This document shows, piece by piece, positions 1 to 7,010 of a stretch of 10,414 bases of DNA. Position 1 is the stretch's first letter, and each line of letters opens with the position of its first letter. This stretch comes from JBEIVB01 sp040374085 (lineage in GTDB: Bacteria > Bacteroidota > Bacteroidia > UBA4408): contig JBEIVB010000085.1 of NCBI GenBank assembly GCA_040374085.1, positions 1 through 10,414 on the forward strand. Direction: 5' to 3'. A program made the position numbers and the translations under genes. The notes below the pieces were generated by a model. The model made no database searches. It was not told the origin of the DNA and saw only the letters and a list, made by a program, of their open reading frames with translations.

Positions 1-357
1 AAAGCCCAGCACCCTGCTGCGCCTCTGGCATTGGGTGCGGCAAACGGGTTGCTCCCATGCGGTATGGTTTATCTGGCCATGACAGCCGCTTGTTCCTTAC
101 CCGGGCTTAGAGCCTCTGCCGGTTTCATGCTTCTCTTCGGAGCGGGTACTCTTCCTCTTCTTTTGCTTACCGGAGCGCTTGGCAACCTTTCGGCCATGGG
201 CATGCGACCCCTTTTCAACCGCGCTCGTCCCATCCTCAGCTTGGTGGCCGCTGCCATGCTTCTTTTCCGCGGACTCGGACATTCAACATCCAACGTCGCC
301 CATTCATTCGCCTCTCCCAAGGTCCACCAAACCCTTGTGTGTAAACCAACTCCTTAA
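1..357 (+). CDS. TauE/SafE (DsbD_2-like) family membrane protein, C-terminal part
   Basis: Partial gene: the frame is open from the first base and ends at TAA 355-357, giving 118 visible residues of a family usually about 230-240 long. The visible part holds about three hydrophobic segments (roughly residues 8-30, 45-68 and 82-97), then a polar tail. The first segment carries GLLPCG followed by GMVY, and the second carries LLFGAGTLP. This pattern is typical of the family usually annotated as sulfite exporter TauE/SafE or the cytochrome-biogenesis (DsbD_2/UreH-like) transmembrane domain. The Cys after the Pro (visible residue 20) is the conserved position in that family. Substrate cannot be told from sequence: sulfite or thiol export and metal or cytochrome-oxidase maturation have both been linked to such proteins. 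Only 10 bases separate it from the persulfide-dioxygenase-like gene downstream, so co-transcription is likely and favours a sulfur role. In many Bacteroidota a protein of this type closes a cbb3-oxidase cluster, which would lie outside the window. Confidence 0.8.
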   Translation, partial: KAQHPAAPLALGAANGLLPCGMVYLAMTAACSLPGLRASAGFMLLFGAGTLPLLLLTGALGNLSAMGMRPLFNRARPILSLVAAAMLLFRGLGHSTSNVAHSFASPKVHQTLVCKPTP

Positions 358-367
358 ATCCAACGCC

Positions 368-1759
368 ATGCCCTTCGTTCAAGCATTTTACACCCGCTGC
401 CTTTCACAGGCATCTTATTATATTGAAGACAACGGTCAAGCGGCCGTAATCGACCCACTCATTGACGTGGAGCCTTATTTGGCTCTGGCCCGAGAGCGCG
501 GTGCGGTCATTTGCTGGGTATTGGAAACACATTTCCATGCCGACTTCATTAGCGGCCATCTCGAACTCTCTCGAGCGGCCCATTGCCCCATCGTATTTGG
601 TCCGGATGCTCAACCCCATTTTCCGGCCTTGGTGGCCGAGCACAACGAGCTGTTGCACTTGGGGCACATGCGCATTCGGGTGCTGCATACTCCCGGTCAC
701 ACCTTGGAGTCGTGCTGCTTTTTATTGGAAGATCGTCACCATAAACCCCTTGCCCTTTTCACCGGTGATACGTTATTCAACGGTGATGTAGGGAGGCCCG
801 ACCTCCTGAGTGGCAACCTCAGCAAGGTGGAGCTGGCCACGCGCCTGTATCATTCTTTGCGCAACGTTCTATGGCCATTGCCCGACCATCTCGTTGTTTA
901 TCCCGGACATGGAGCGGGTTCGGCCTGCGGCAAGCACATTGGCGAGGGGCTTGAGACCACGCTGGGCGAGCAAAAGAGGACCAACTACGCATTACAGGCG
1001 GGTTCTCTTGAAGCCTTTGTGGAGCAGGTAACCAGCGATCTGTCCATGCCTCCGGCCTACTTTTTTGAAGATGCACGCCTCAACCGCGAAGGATATCCGC
1101 CTCTGAAAAAGGTGTTGGAAACGGCATTGCAGGCTTTGGACCCACATTCCTTTGTCTTGCTGAAGCAAAGCCCCGAAGTGGTCGTCATCGACAGCCGAAA
1201 CGCCGAGGATTTTGGTATTTGCCACGTGCCGGGCTCGGTGAACATTGGCCTCAACGGCGAATTTGCGGTGTGGGCAGGCACATTGTTTCCCATTGATCAG
1301 CGCCTCTTGCTGGTGTGCGAGCCGGGTACCGAGCACGAAGCAGCGGTGCGGCTTGCCCGCGTTGGCTTTCACAAAATCTTGGGGCATTTAGAAGGTGGCC
1401 TACGGAGCTGGCAGTTTGCCAACCTGCCCACCGAGCGCATTGACTCCTTGGATGGTTTGGATGTTGCCTACTTCCAGCAGACCGGAGAAGCGGTGCTGGT
1501 GGATGTGCGCAAGGATTCTGAGGTCCGGGCAAACGGCTTAAGAAGGAGTTTTCACATTCCCCTTGCCGATCTGCCTCACCGCCTCATCGATTTCGATCCG
1601 ATTAAAACCTATTTATTATGCTGCGTGGGAGGTTATAGGTCTATGATTGCTGCATCGCTCCTCCGCCGCAGTGGGGTAAATCATGTGATGGATGTGAGAG
1701 GGGGAGTAAATGAGCTGCTTGAAACCTATCCGGAGGCCTTGCAGCCCACTTTTCGTTGA
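368..1759 (+). CDS. MBL-fold metallo-hydrolase with two rhodanese domains (persulfide dioxygenase class)
   Basis: A 463-residue protein, the usual size for the MBL-rhodanese-rhodanese (CstB/ETHE1-related) group. The ATG at 368 is chosen because MPFVQAFYTRCLSQASYYI matches the family N-terminus; the frame stays open upstream but only through codons overlapping the preceding gene. The MBL domain spans about residues 1-215, with THFHAD (H55, H57, D59), HTPGH (H111), FTGD (D134) and PGHGAGSACGK (H181). By homology with ETHE1, H55, H111 and D134 would bind one iron; residue 60 is Phe where two-metal MBL enzymes have His. Rhodanese 1 (about 260-350) has Asp at 275 and a loop CEPGTE with C317. Rhodanese 2 (about 365-455) has the full active loop C419-V-G-G-Y-R424. 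The expected role is cytoplasmic oxidation of glutathione- or other low-molecular-weight persulfides to sulfite, with sulfur transfer through the rhodanese cysteines. The TauE/SafE neighbour fits that role. The exact substrate is inferred. Confidence 0.9.
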   Translation: MPFVQAFYTRCLSQASYYIEDNGQAAVIDPLIDVEPYLALARERGAVICWVLETHFHADFISGHLELSRAAHCPIVFGPDAQPHFPALVAEHNELLHLGHMRIRVLHTPGHTLESCCFLLEDRHHKPLALFTGDTLFNGDVGRPDLLSGNLSKVELATRLYHSLRNVLWPLPDHLVVYPGHGAGSACGKHIGEGLETTLGEQKRTNYALQAGSLEAFVEQVTSDLSMPPAYFFEDARLNREGYPPLKKVLETALQALDPHSFVLLKQSPEVVVIDSRNAEDFGICHVPGSVNIGLNGEFAVWAGTLFPIDQRLLLVCEPGTEHEAAVRLARVGFHKILGHLEGGLRSWQFANLPTERIDSLDGLDVAYFQQTGEAVLVDVRKDSEVRANGLRRSFHIPLADLPHRLIDFDPIKTYLLCCVGGYRSMIAASLLRRSGVNHVMDVRGGVNELLETYPEALQPTFR

Positions 1760-1796
1760 AGGGTTGAAGCTTCCGGCTGCGGTTTCGGGAATTTCA

Positions 1797-1810
1797 TACT
1801 TTTGGGCACC
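1797..1810 (+). promoter_or_regulatory. Bacteroidota-type promoter -7 box before the MCE gene
   Basis: TACTTTTG at 1797-1804 is an exact match to the Bacteroidota -7 consensus TAnnTTTG. It lies in the 65-base gap after the rhodanese gene and ends 20 bases before the GTG start at 1825. No clear TTTG -33 element is visible at the expected distance; the nearest TTG, at 1764-1766, is too far away. The box plus the following GGCACC (to 1810) resembles the sequence before upp at 6332-6345. It probably drives the MCE/iron-sulfur/S4/GNAT run. Confidence 0.5.
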
Positions 1811-1824
1811 AACAGCTCATTTTT

Positions 1825-2787
1825 GTGAAAATATCCCGCGAAGCCAAAATAGGTGCGGTGGTTGCGCTAACCATCTTCTTATTCATTTATGGTTTCAATT
1901 TCCTTAAAGGAAAAAACATCTTCTCCCAGCGCATTCGCTATTACGCCGTTTACGACAACATCAACGGCCTCACCGAATCCAACCCCATTCTGGTGCATGG
2001 CATGAATGTGGGTTCGGTAAACCGGGTGAGCTTTTTCCCCGGCTCCAGCTCACGCATCCTCGTAGAGTTTACCTTCAAGAACAGCGATCTCCGCATTCCC
2101 AAATCCTCTGTTGCGCGCATTGTTTCCAGTTCTTTGTTGGGAGGCATGGCAGTGGATTTGCAATTGGGTACCGGCAACACCTATTACGAGGTGGGCGATA
2201 CCCTGCCGGGAACTCTACAGACAGGGCTAACCGATGAGATATCCAAACAAATCGTTCCCGTTAAAGAGAAAGCCGAACGCCTGATTTCAACGGTAGATTC
2301 TTTGCTGAAAAACATCAATTCCATTTTCAACGACAACGCCAAAGGCAATCTGCGGAGTTCCATACAAAGCATCAATAAAATTGCCAACGAGGTTGCCGCA
2401 CTGGTTGAGGAAGAGCGCGTTCGCCTTCGCACCATCACCGATAACATCGGATCCATCACCCAAAACCTCCGCAAAAGCAACGACCAGATATCCCGCTTGG
2501 CCGGAAACCTGGCAAACCTGAGCGACACTTTGGTGAAGGCAAACGTGGCCCATACCATGACCCAGGCCAACCGCGCGCTCCATGAAGCCGGCGACATCCT
2601 CGAAAAAATCAACAAGGGCGAGGGCTCCCTTGGCTTGCTCATCAACGACAAGAAACTCTACGACAATCTCGAAGCCTCCAGCCGCAATTTGGATAAGCTT
2701 CTGGTGGATCTGCGCGAACATCCCAAGCGCTATGTTAGCATCTCGGTCTTCGGAAAAAAGGAGAAGCCTTATAAACCCGCTCAATAA
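1825..2787 (+). CDS. MCE/MlaD family protein (lipid transport, periplasmic substrate-binding)
   Basis: A 320-residue protein starting at GTG 1825. The start is firm because KISREAKIGA is the typical MCE N-terminus and the next in-frame ATG falls inside the MCE domain. One membrane anchor lies at about residues 8-25 and would leave the rest in the periplasm. The MCE domain follows at about 36-115, with GLTESNPILVHGMNVGSV and a later LLGGMAVDL stretch. From about 140 to 295 the protein is rich in heptad-like, Asn/Leu-containing helix, consistent with the long coiled coil of MCE proteins. It closes with NKGEGSLGLLIND and KRYVSISVFGKK, a tail I associate with Bacteroidota homologues. Family members form hexameric rings that work with an MlaEF-type ABC transporter to move phospholipid or other lipid between inner and outer membranes. 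No permease or ATPase gene for it is in the window. It starts the five-gene run, with 20 bases before the next gene. Confidence 0.9.
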   Translation: MKISREAKIGAVVALTIFLFIYGFNFLKGKNIFSQRIRYYAVYDNINGLTESNPILVHGMNVGSVNRVSFFPGSSSRILVEFTFKNSDLRIPKSSVARIVSSSLLGGMAVDLQLGTGNTYYEVGDTLPGTLQTGLTDEISKQIVPVKEKAERLISTVDSLLKNINSIFNDNAKGNLRSSIQSINKIANEVAALVEEERVRLRTITDNIGSITQNLRKSNDQISRLAGNLANLSDTLVKANVAHTMTQANRALHEAGDILEKINKGEGSLGLLINDKKLYDNLEASSRNLDKLLVDLREHPKRYVSISVFGKKEKPYKPAQ

Positions 2788-2807
2788 CATTTCATAACCT
2801 CTCGTGT

Positions 2808-4175
2808 ATGGTTAGCATTGTGGTCTTCGGAATCCTTTTGACAACTGCTGTGATCTGGTTCGCCCGAAACATGCAAAAGATCAGGCGGAACATTTTGCTG
2901 GGGCAAGACATCAACCGCAGCGATCGTCCAGCCGAGCGTTGGAAAACTATGCTCTTGGTTGCCATAGGGCAGCAGAAAATGATCACCCGTCCGGTGGCCG
3001 CCATCTTTCACATTTTCCTTTACGTTGGGTTTGTCATCATCAACCTCGAGGTAATGGAAATTGTACTCGATGGTATTTTGGGCACGCATCGTCTCTTTGC
3101 CGGTTTGGGAAGTTTGTATTACGCTCTTATTGCCTCCTTCGAAGTGCTGGCTCTTCTCGTGCTGGTGGGATGCGTGGTGTTTTTGGTGCGGCGCAACGTC
3201 ATGAATCTGAAACGTTTCCGTAGTCGGGAACTAACCGGATGGCCCCGTTCCGATGCCAATTTAATCCTCATCGTAGAGATTCTGCTCATGGGCGCTTTTC
3301 TCTTTATGAACGCCGCCGATGGTGTACTGATGTCGGTTAGTTTAATGGATGTTTCTTCCGATCTGAGTCATTATAAACACGCGGCCCTCGCGATTTTTGG
3401 GGAAGATGCACGTCCCGGAGCGGCTCATTATTTCCCTGTCTCCCAATGGTTAACCGGCATGCTGCCCAATAATACAAACACATTAATCCTCATCGAGCGG
3501 AGCTGTTGGTGGTTCCACATCGTGGGCATCCTCGCTTTTCTGAACTACCTACCCTACAGCAAGCATTTTCACATAATGCTTTCGTTTCCCAATGTGTACT
3601 ACAGCAACCTCAACGCCAAAGGCAGCTTCAGCAATTTGGAGTCGGTTACCCGAGAGGTGAAGCTGATGATGGATCCCAGCTTGCCCCCGCCACCGGCAGA
3701 TGCCGCTCCTCCGCGCTTCGGAGCCAAGGACGTTCCGGATTTGAATTGGGTGCAGTTGCTGAATGCCTATACCTGCACCGAGTGCGGCAGATGCACCAGC
3801 GTTTGTCCGGCCAACCAAACAGGCAAGCTGCTTTCTCCGCGCAAAATCATGATGGATACCCGCGATCGCATGGAGGATATGGGCAAGGTGTTGGATGCCA
3901 ACAAAGGCACTTGGGTAGACGATGGAAAAGCCTTGCTTGGTGATTACATCTTGCCTGAAGAAGTTTGGGCCTGCACCACCTGCAACGCCTGCACCGAGGC
4001 TTGTCCGGTAAACATAGATCCGCTCTCCATCATCGTCGATCTCAGACGGTATCTGGTAATGGAACAGAGCGCCGCCCCTGCTTCTCTGAACATGATGTTT
4101 ACCAACCTCGAGAACAACGGCGCACCCTGGCAGTTCAGTCAGGCAGACCGCCTCAACTGGGCTCAAGAAAACTAA
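2808..4175 (+). CDS. Membrane 4Fe-4S dicluster protein with NarI-like N-terminus (EtfD/HdrE-C-like)
   Basis: A 455-residue protein. Hydrophobic segments lie at about 2-19, 62-88, 103-127, 150-172 and 233-250; H68 and H237 sit in membrane segments and H253/H255 just after the last, so one or two b-type haems are plausible, as in nitrate-reductase gamma-like domains. After a Pro-rich linker (about 290-302) comes a soluble part with two complete 4Fe-4S motifs: C323-x2-C326-x2-C329-x3-C333-P and C389-x2-C392-x2-C395-x3-C399-P. This order (haem membrane domain, then two ferredoxin-type clusters) is that of the N-terminal half of actinobacterial EtfD and of the HdrE plus HdrC parts of heterodisulfide reductase. 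Its likely partner is the CCG protein 18 bases downstream, together passing electrons between a soluble donor (for example an electron-transfer flavoprotein) and the menaquinone pool. The role is inferred; no etfAB is in the window. Confidence 0.85.
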   Translation: MVSIVVFGILLTTAVIWFARNMQKIRRNILLGQDINRSDRPAERWKTMLLVAIGQQKMITRPVAAIFHIFLYVGFVIINLEVMEIVLDGILGTHRLFAGLGSLYYALIASFEVLALLVLVGCVVFLVRRNVMNLKRFRSRELTGWPRSDANLILIVEILLMGAFLFMNAADGVLMSVSLMDVSSDLSHYKHAALAIFGEDARPGAAHYFPVSQWLTGMLPNNTNTLILIERSCWWFHIVGILAFLNYLPYSKHFHIMLSFPNVYYSNLNAKGSFSNLESVTREVKLMMDPSLPPPPADAAPPRFGAKDVPDLNWVQLLNAYTCTECGRCTSVCPANQTGKLLSPRKIMMDTRDRMEDMGKVLDANKGTWVDDGKALLGDYILPEEVWACTTCNACTEACPVNIDPLSIIVDLRRYLVMEQSAAPASLNMMFTNLENNGAPWQFSQADRLNWAQEN

Positions 4176-4193
4176 TCTCCTGAACGCAACACC

Positions 4194-4991
4194 ATGGAAT
4201 CTGCAACCGATTTAAACATCCGCACCATGGCCCAGATGATGGCTGCGGGCCAAACGCCCGAGGTATTGTTTTGGGTGGGCTGTGCCGGCAGCTTCGACGA
4301 CCGTGCCAAGAAGATCACCAAGGCCTTTGTACGCCTGCTGAACCATGCCGGCGTTTCGTTTGCTGTGCTGGGCACCGAAGAGGGCTGCACCGGCGATCCG
4401 GCCAAGCGCGCCGGAAACGAGTTCCTGTTTCAGATGCAGGCCATGACCAACATAGAGGTCTTAAACGGATACGGGGTGCGCCGCGTGGTGACCGCCTGTC
4501 CACACTGTTTCAATACCCTTAAGAACGAATATCCGGCCCTGGGTGGAGATTATGAGGTGATGCACCACAGTCAGTTTTTACAACGTTTGCTGGATGAGGG
4601 CCGTCTTAAAGTTCAGGGCGGTGCATTCAAAGGCAAGCGCATCACCTACCACGATCCCTGCTACCTGGGCCGTGCCAACGAGGTGTATGAAGCGCCAAGG
4701 CAGGTGATTGCCCGTTTGGATGGGTTGATGGTGGAAATGAAGCGTTCCCGCGCCAATGGCTTATGCTGCGGTGCAGGCGGAGCGCAAATGTTTAAAGAAG
4801 CCGAGCCCGGCAACCAAGAGGTAAACGTTGCCCGCACAGAGGATGTGGTGGAGGTTCAGCCAAACGTGGTAGCGGCCGCTTGTCCGTTTTGCATGACCAT
4901 GCTGCGCGATGGCGTTACCCACGCCGGTAAGGATCAGGAAATGGAGGTGCTCGACATTGCCGAACTCATAGCCAGAGCCGCCGACCTCTGA
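4194..4991 (+). CDS. CCG-domain (Fe-S)-binding protein, HdrB / EtfD C-terminal half-like
   Basis: A 265-residue soluble protein with two cysteine-rich CCG domains. Domain 1 has C30, then C65 in EEGCTGDPA (Cys-Thr in place of Cys-Cys, a variant I recall as usual in this subfamily), then C102-x2-C105. Domain 2 is canonical: C156, C191-C192-G193, C230-x2-C233. In HdrB such motifs bind noncubane 4Fe-4S clusters and form the reducing site. The N-terminal PEVLFWVGCAGSFDDRAKK stretch is what I expect for the EtfD/CCG oxidoreductase group rather than for LldE or GlpC. No membrane segment or signal peptide is seen, so it should dock on the cytoplasmic face of the upstream membrane iron-sulfur protein. 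The ATG at 4194 follows that gene by 18 bases. Its TGA (4989-4991) shares its A with the ATG of the S4 gene, suggesting translational coupling. The electron donor is unknown. Confidence 0.87.
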   Translation: MESATDLNIRTMAQMMAAGQTPEVLFWVGCAGSFDDRAKKITKAFVRLLNHAGVSFAVLGTEEGCTGDPAKRAGNEFLFQMQAMTNIEVLNGYGVRRVVTACPHCFNTLKNEYPALGGDYEVMHHSQFLQRLLDEGRLKVQGGAFKGKRITYHDPCYLGRANEVYEAPRQVIARLDGLMVEMKRSRANGLCCGAGGAQMFKEAEPGNQEVNVARTEDVVEVQPNVVAAACPFCMTMLRDGVTHAGKDQEMEVLDIAELIARAADL

Positions 4992-5389
4992 TGCCCGCAT
5001 CACCCGCATCAACCAAACCCCTTCGCCTCGACAAATACCTCTGGGCCATCCGCATTTTTAAAACCCGCTCCATGGCAGCAAAAGCCATTTCAGAAGGGAA
5101 GGCCACTCTGGAGGGGAAAGCCGTGAAAGCATCCAAAGAGGTTAGGGTGGGGGAGAGGTACGAAATTAAAACCGAAGGGAAACGCTGGATCATTGAAGTG
5201 GCTGATCTACTTGAGCGCAGGCTCAGCGCCGATTTGGTGAAACCATACTACCACGATCACTCCCCGCCTCCACCGCCCAAATCGGAACAACCCGAAGCCT
5301 TCTTCTTCCCCACCGGAAAGCGGAACAGCAAGGTGGGCCGCCCCACCAAGAAGGTGCGCCGAAACCTCGACCAGTATCTGAGCGACTGA
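4991..5389 (+). CDS. S4 domain RNA-binding protein, Hsp15 (HslR)-like
   Basis: A 132-residue basic protein. Residues 11-58 form an S4 RNA-binding domain, with RLDKYLWAIRIFKTRSMAA at the N-terminal helix and a GKATLEGKAVKASKEVRVG strand region. A proline-rich linker (92-96) leads to a basic tail with VGRPTKKVRRNLDQYL, the pattern seen at the C-terminus of Hsp15-family proteins. Hsp15 of E. coli binds stalled 50S subunits that still carry nascent-chain tRNA and helps recycle them. The same job is plausible here but not proven, because S4 proteins of this size have varied RNA targets. It overlaps the genes on both sides by one base (A of TGA shared with ATG at 4991 and again at 5389), so its translation is probably coupled to both. 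No heat-shock signal is visible. Confidence 0.88.
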   Translation: MPASPASTKPLRLDKYLWAIRIFKTRSMAAKAISEGKATLEGKAVKASKEVRVGERYEIKTEGKRWIIEVADLLERRLSADLVKPYYHDHSPPPPPKSEQPEAFFFPTGKRNSKVGRPTKKVRRNLDQYLSD

Positions 5390-6312
5390 TGGAAAACCTC
5401 TTGTATCTTCCTCATGCCCAGATGGATCTGCAACGCTGGGACGATTCCATTTCTCGGGCCATAAACGGAAATGTGTATGCCTACAGTTGGTACCTAAACC
5501 GGGTTTCGCCCAACTGGGATGCCTTAATAACTCCGGATTATGAAATCGTAATGCCGCTTACCTGGCGAAAAAAATGGGGCATAAAATATTTATACAATCC
5601 TTTGTTTATACAACAATTGGGTGTTTACCACCGCCATCGCATGCCACCCGGAGGATTGGTGCCTTTTTTGGAGAAGTGCCGCCAGTTGGTTTCCTATGCC
5701 GATGTGCATTTCAACCAGTACAACAGCATTCCCAACGATGCACCGGGCACTTTCCAACTGCGCATCAACACCGAGTTGGATTTGATTCCCGACTATACGC
5801 TCTTGGAGGCAGCATACAACCAGAATACCCGCCGCAACTTGCGCAAAGCCAACGACAACAACCTGAGCGTAACCACGCACATTGGGGTCAGCGACATCAT
5901 CGATCTTTTTGCTGCAAACCGCGGTAAGGATGTGGCATACGATCGGGTGGCGTATCGTGTGTTGCGCGAGTTGTGTGCCGCTCTAGCAGAGCGAAGAAGT
6001 CTTTTTCTCCTGGGGGTAAACAACGAAGCGGGGAAACCCATTGCCGGTGCAATCTTTGCTTCGAGTCATCAAAAAATCGTGTTCTTGTTCTCCGGGCTTA
6101 CCACTGAGGGAAAGGAAAAAGGCGCCATGTTTCTGCTGCTCGATCACCTCATCCGATCCAACAGCCAACACAACCTAACCCTCGATTTCGAGGGCTCCAA
6201 CGACCCCGGCATAGCTCAGTTCTACAAGGGGTTTGGGGGCAAGCAAATACACTATCCGGCATGGCATTGGAATGGGTTGCCTGTGCCCCTGAGATGGCTG
6301 AAAAAATCGTAG
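5389..6312 (+). CDS. GNAT-fold acyltransferase, FemAB/CelD-like (Acetyltransf_6 type)
   Basis: A 307-residue protein with the two-part layout of the FemAB-like GNAT group. The N-terminal half (about 1-140) includes WRKKWGIKYLYNPLFIQQLG. A basic NTRRNLRKA stretch (146-154) opens the second half, which holds GKPIAGAIFAS (215-225), VFLFSGLTTEGKEKGA (231-246) and a final LDFEGSNDPGIAQFYKGFG (265-283). Relatives transfer aminoacyl or acyl groups from aminoacyl-tRNA or acyl-CoA, often in cell-envelope or peptidoglycan synthesis. The substrate of this Bacteroidota version is not known and I do not assign one. No signal peptide or membrane segment is seen. Its ATG shares a base with the stop of the S4 gene, making it the last gene of the five-gene run. 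Being next to an RNA-binding protein does not by itself prove a tRNA-dependent reaction. Confidence 0.8.
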   Translation: MENLLYLPHAQMDLQRWDDSISRAINGNVYAYSWYLNRVSPNWDALITPDYEIVMPLTWRKKWGIKYLYNPLFIQQLGVYHRHRMPPGGLVPFLEKCRQLVSYADVHFNQYNSIPNDAPGTFQLRINTELDLIPDYTLLEAAYNQNTRRNLRKANDNNLSVTTHIGVSDIIDLFAANRGKDVAYDRVAYRVLRELCAALAERRSLFLLGVNNEAGKPIAGAIFASSHQKIVFLFSGLTTEGKEKGAMFLLLDHLIRSNSQHNLTLDFEGSNDPGIAQFYKGFGGKQIHYPAWHWNGLPVPLRWLKKS

Positions 6313-6331
6313 GGTTTTTCTCAAATTCCCT

Positions 6332-6345
6332 TACCTTGGACCACC
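6332..6345 (+). promoter_or_regulatory. Possible promoter box before upp
   Basis: TACCTTGG at 6332-6339 matches TAnnTTTG at all fixed positions but one. It ends 19 bases before the upp ATG, almost the same spacing as the box at 1797-1804. Through 6345 it shares 10 of 14 positions with that site (pattern TAC-TT-G--CACC). No clear -33 TTTG element is seen; only a T-run at 6315-6319 is present, closer than expected. The 46-base gap holds no other recognisable signal. Confidence 0.3.
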
Positions 6346-6358
6346 CAAAACCAAACCC

Positions 6359-7006
6359 ATGGATGTTGTCTTAGGTGCTCACCCTTCTGTTTTCAGCCAT
6401 TTCTTAGCAGAAATTCGCGATCAGCATATTCAGCAAGACAGCATGCGCTTTCGGCGCAACTTGGAGCGTATGGGTGAGGTGTTTGCTTACGAAATAAGCA
6501 AGCGTTTGGAATATGCTCAGCGTGAAGTGGTAACGCCACTTGGGGTAGCCATCGAGCATGGCTTGGTGGATCAGCCCGTGCTGGTAACCATTTTGCGCGC
6601 AGGATTGCCCCTCCACCAAGGCCTGCTCAACTACTTCGACCAAGCCTCTAACGCGTTCATCTCTGCATACCGAAAGCACCACAAAGACGGTACCTTCGAT
6701 GTGCAAATCGAATACCTCTCCAGCCCGGATCTCAAAGACAAAGTGTTGATTCTTTGCGACCCTATGTTGGCAACTGGCTCATCCATCGTGTTGGCTTACA
6801 GGGCACTTTTAACAAGAGGAAACCCAAAGCACATTCACGTCGTATCAACCATTGCCAGTTCCGAGGGTGTGGCCTACGTGAAGAAAAATTTACCGGGCAA
6901 TACCACCCTTTGGTTGGGCGCAATAGACGAAGAGCTTACCGCTCAAAGCTACATTGTGCCCGGCTTGGGGGACGCCGGAGACCTGGCTTATGGAATCAAA
7001 TTGTAG
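6359..7006 (+). CDS. upp: Uracil phosphoribosyltransferase
   Basis: A 215-residue cytoplasmic enzyme, near the usual 205-220 for UPRTases. It makes UMP from uracil and PRPP in pyrimidine salvage. The PRPP-binding loop is CDPMLATGSS (133-142). VTILRAGLPL (76-85) holds the conserved Arg-Ala-Gly, and PGLGDAGD (201-208) near the C-terminus is the uracil-recognition segment. The residue after GDAGD is Leu (209), where E. coli Upp has Lys, and the chain ends with YGIKL, a mild divergence. The N-terminal half (RDQHIQQDSMRFRRNLERMG) fits the family pattern of helices contacting uracil and substrate. The start ATG at 6359 follows a 46-base gap with a possible promoter box. The DinB-fold gene begins 4 bases after the stop, so the two are probably co-transcribed, with no obvious functional link. 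Confidence 0.95.
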   Translation: MDVVLGAHPSVFSHFLAEIRDQHIQQDSMRFRRNLERMGEVFAYEISKRLEYAQREVVTPLGVAIEHGLVDQPVLVTILRAGLPLHQGLLNYFDQASNAFISAYRKHHKDGTFDVQIEYLSSPDLKDKVLILCDPMLATGSSIVLAYRALLTRGNPKHIHVVSTIASSEGVAYVKKNLPGNTTLWLGAIDEELTAQSYIVPGLGDAGDLAYGIKL

Positions 7007-7010
7007 CGTT

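Noticed and set aside
179..367. Upstream extension of the MBL-rhodanese frame to 179
   Set aside because: The added residues overlap the membrane-protein gene in another frame and do not look like family sequence; the family N-terminus begins at ATG 368.
1763..1776. Palindrome GAAGCTTC in the gap before the MCE gene
   Set aside because: It has no loop and no T-run, so it is neither a convincing terminator nor an operator; an 8-base palindrome occurs easily by chance.
2287..2790. A 167-codon minus-strand frame opposite the MCE gene
   Set aside because: It mirrors the repetitive coiled-coil coding of the MCE gene; no family features were seen.
3549..4166. A 205-codon open frame on the minus strand inside the membrane iron-sulfur gene
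   Set aside because: It is antisense to a strongly supported gene with intact cysteine motifs, resembles no known family and has no promoter or neighbour; it is explained by the GC content and codon bias of the real gene.
6313..6331. Possible terminator after the GNAT gene (GGGTTTTT / AAATTCCC)
   Set aside because: The arms pair imperfectly and no T-run follows.
6954..7010. Longer start for the DinB-fold protein inside upp
   Set aside because: The ATG at 7011, 4 bases after the upp stop, gives a normal-length protein; the extension overlaps the conserved C-terminus of upp.
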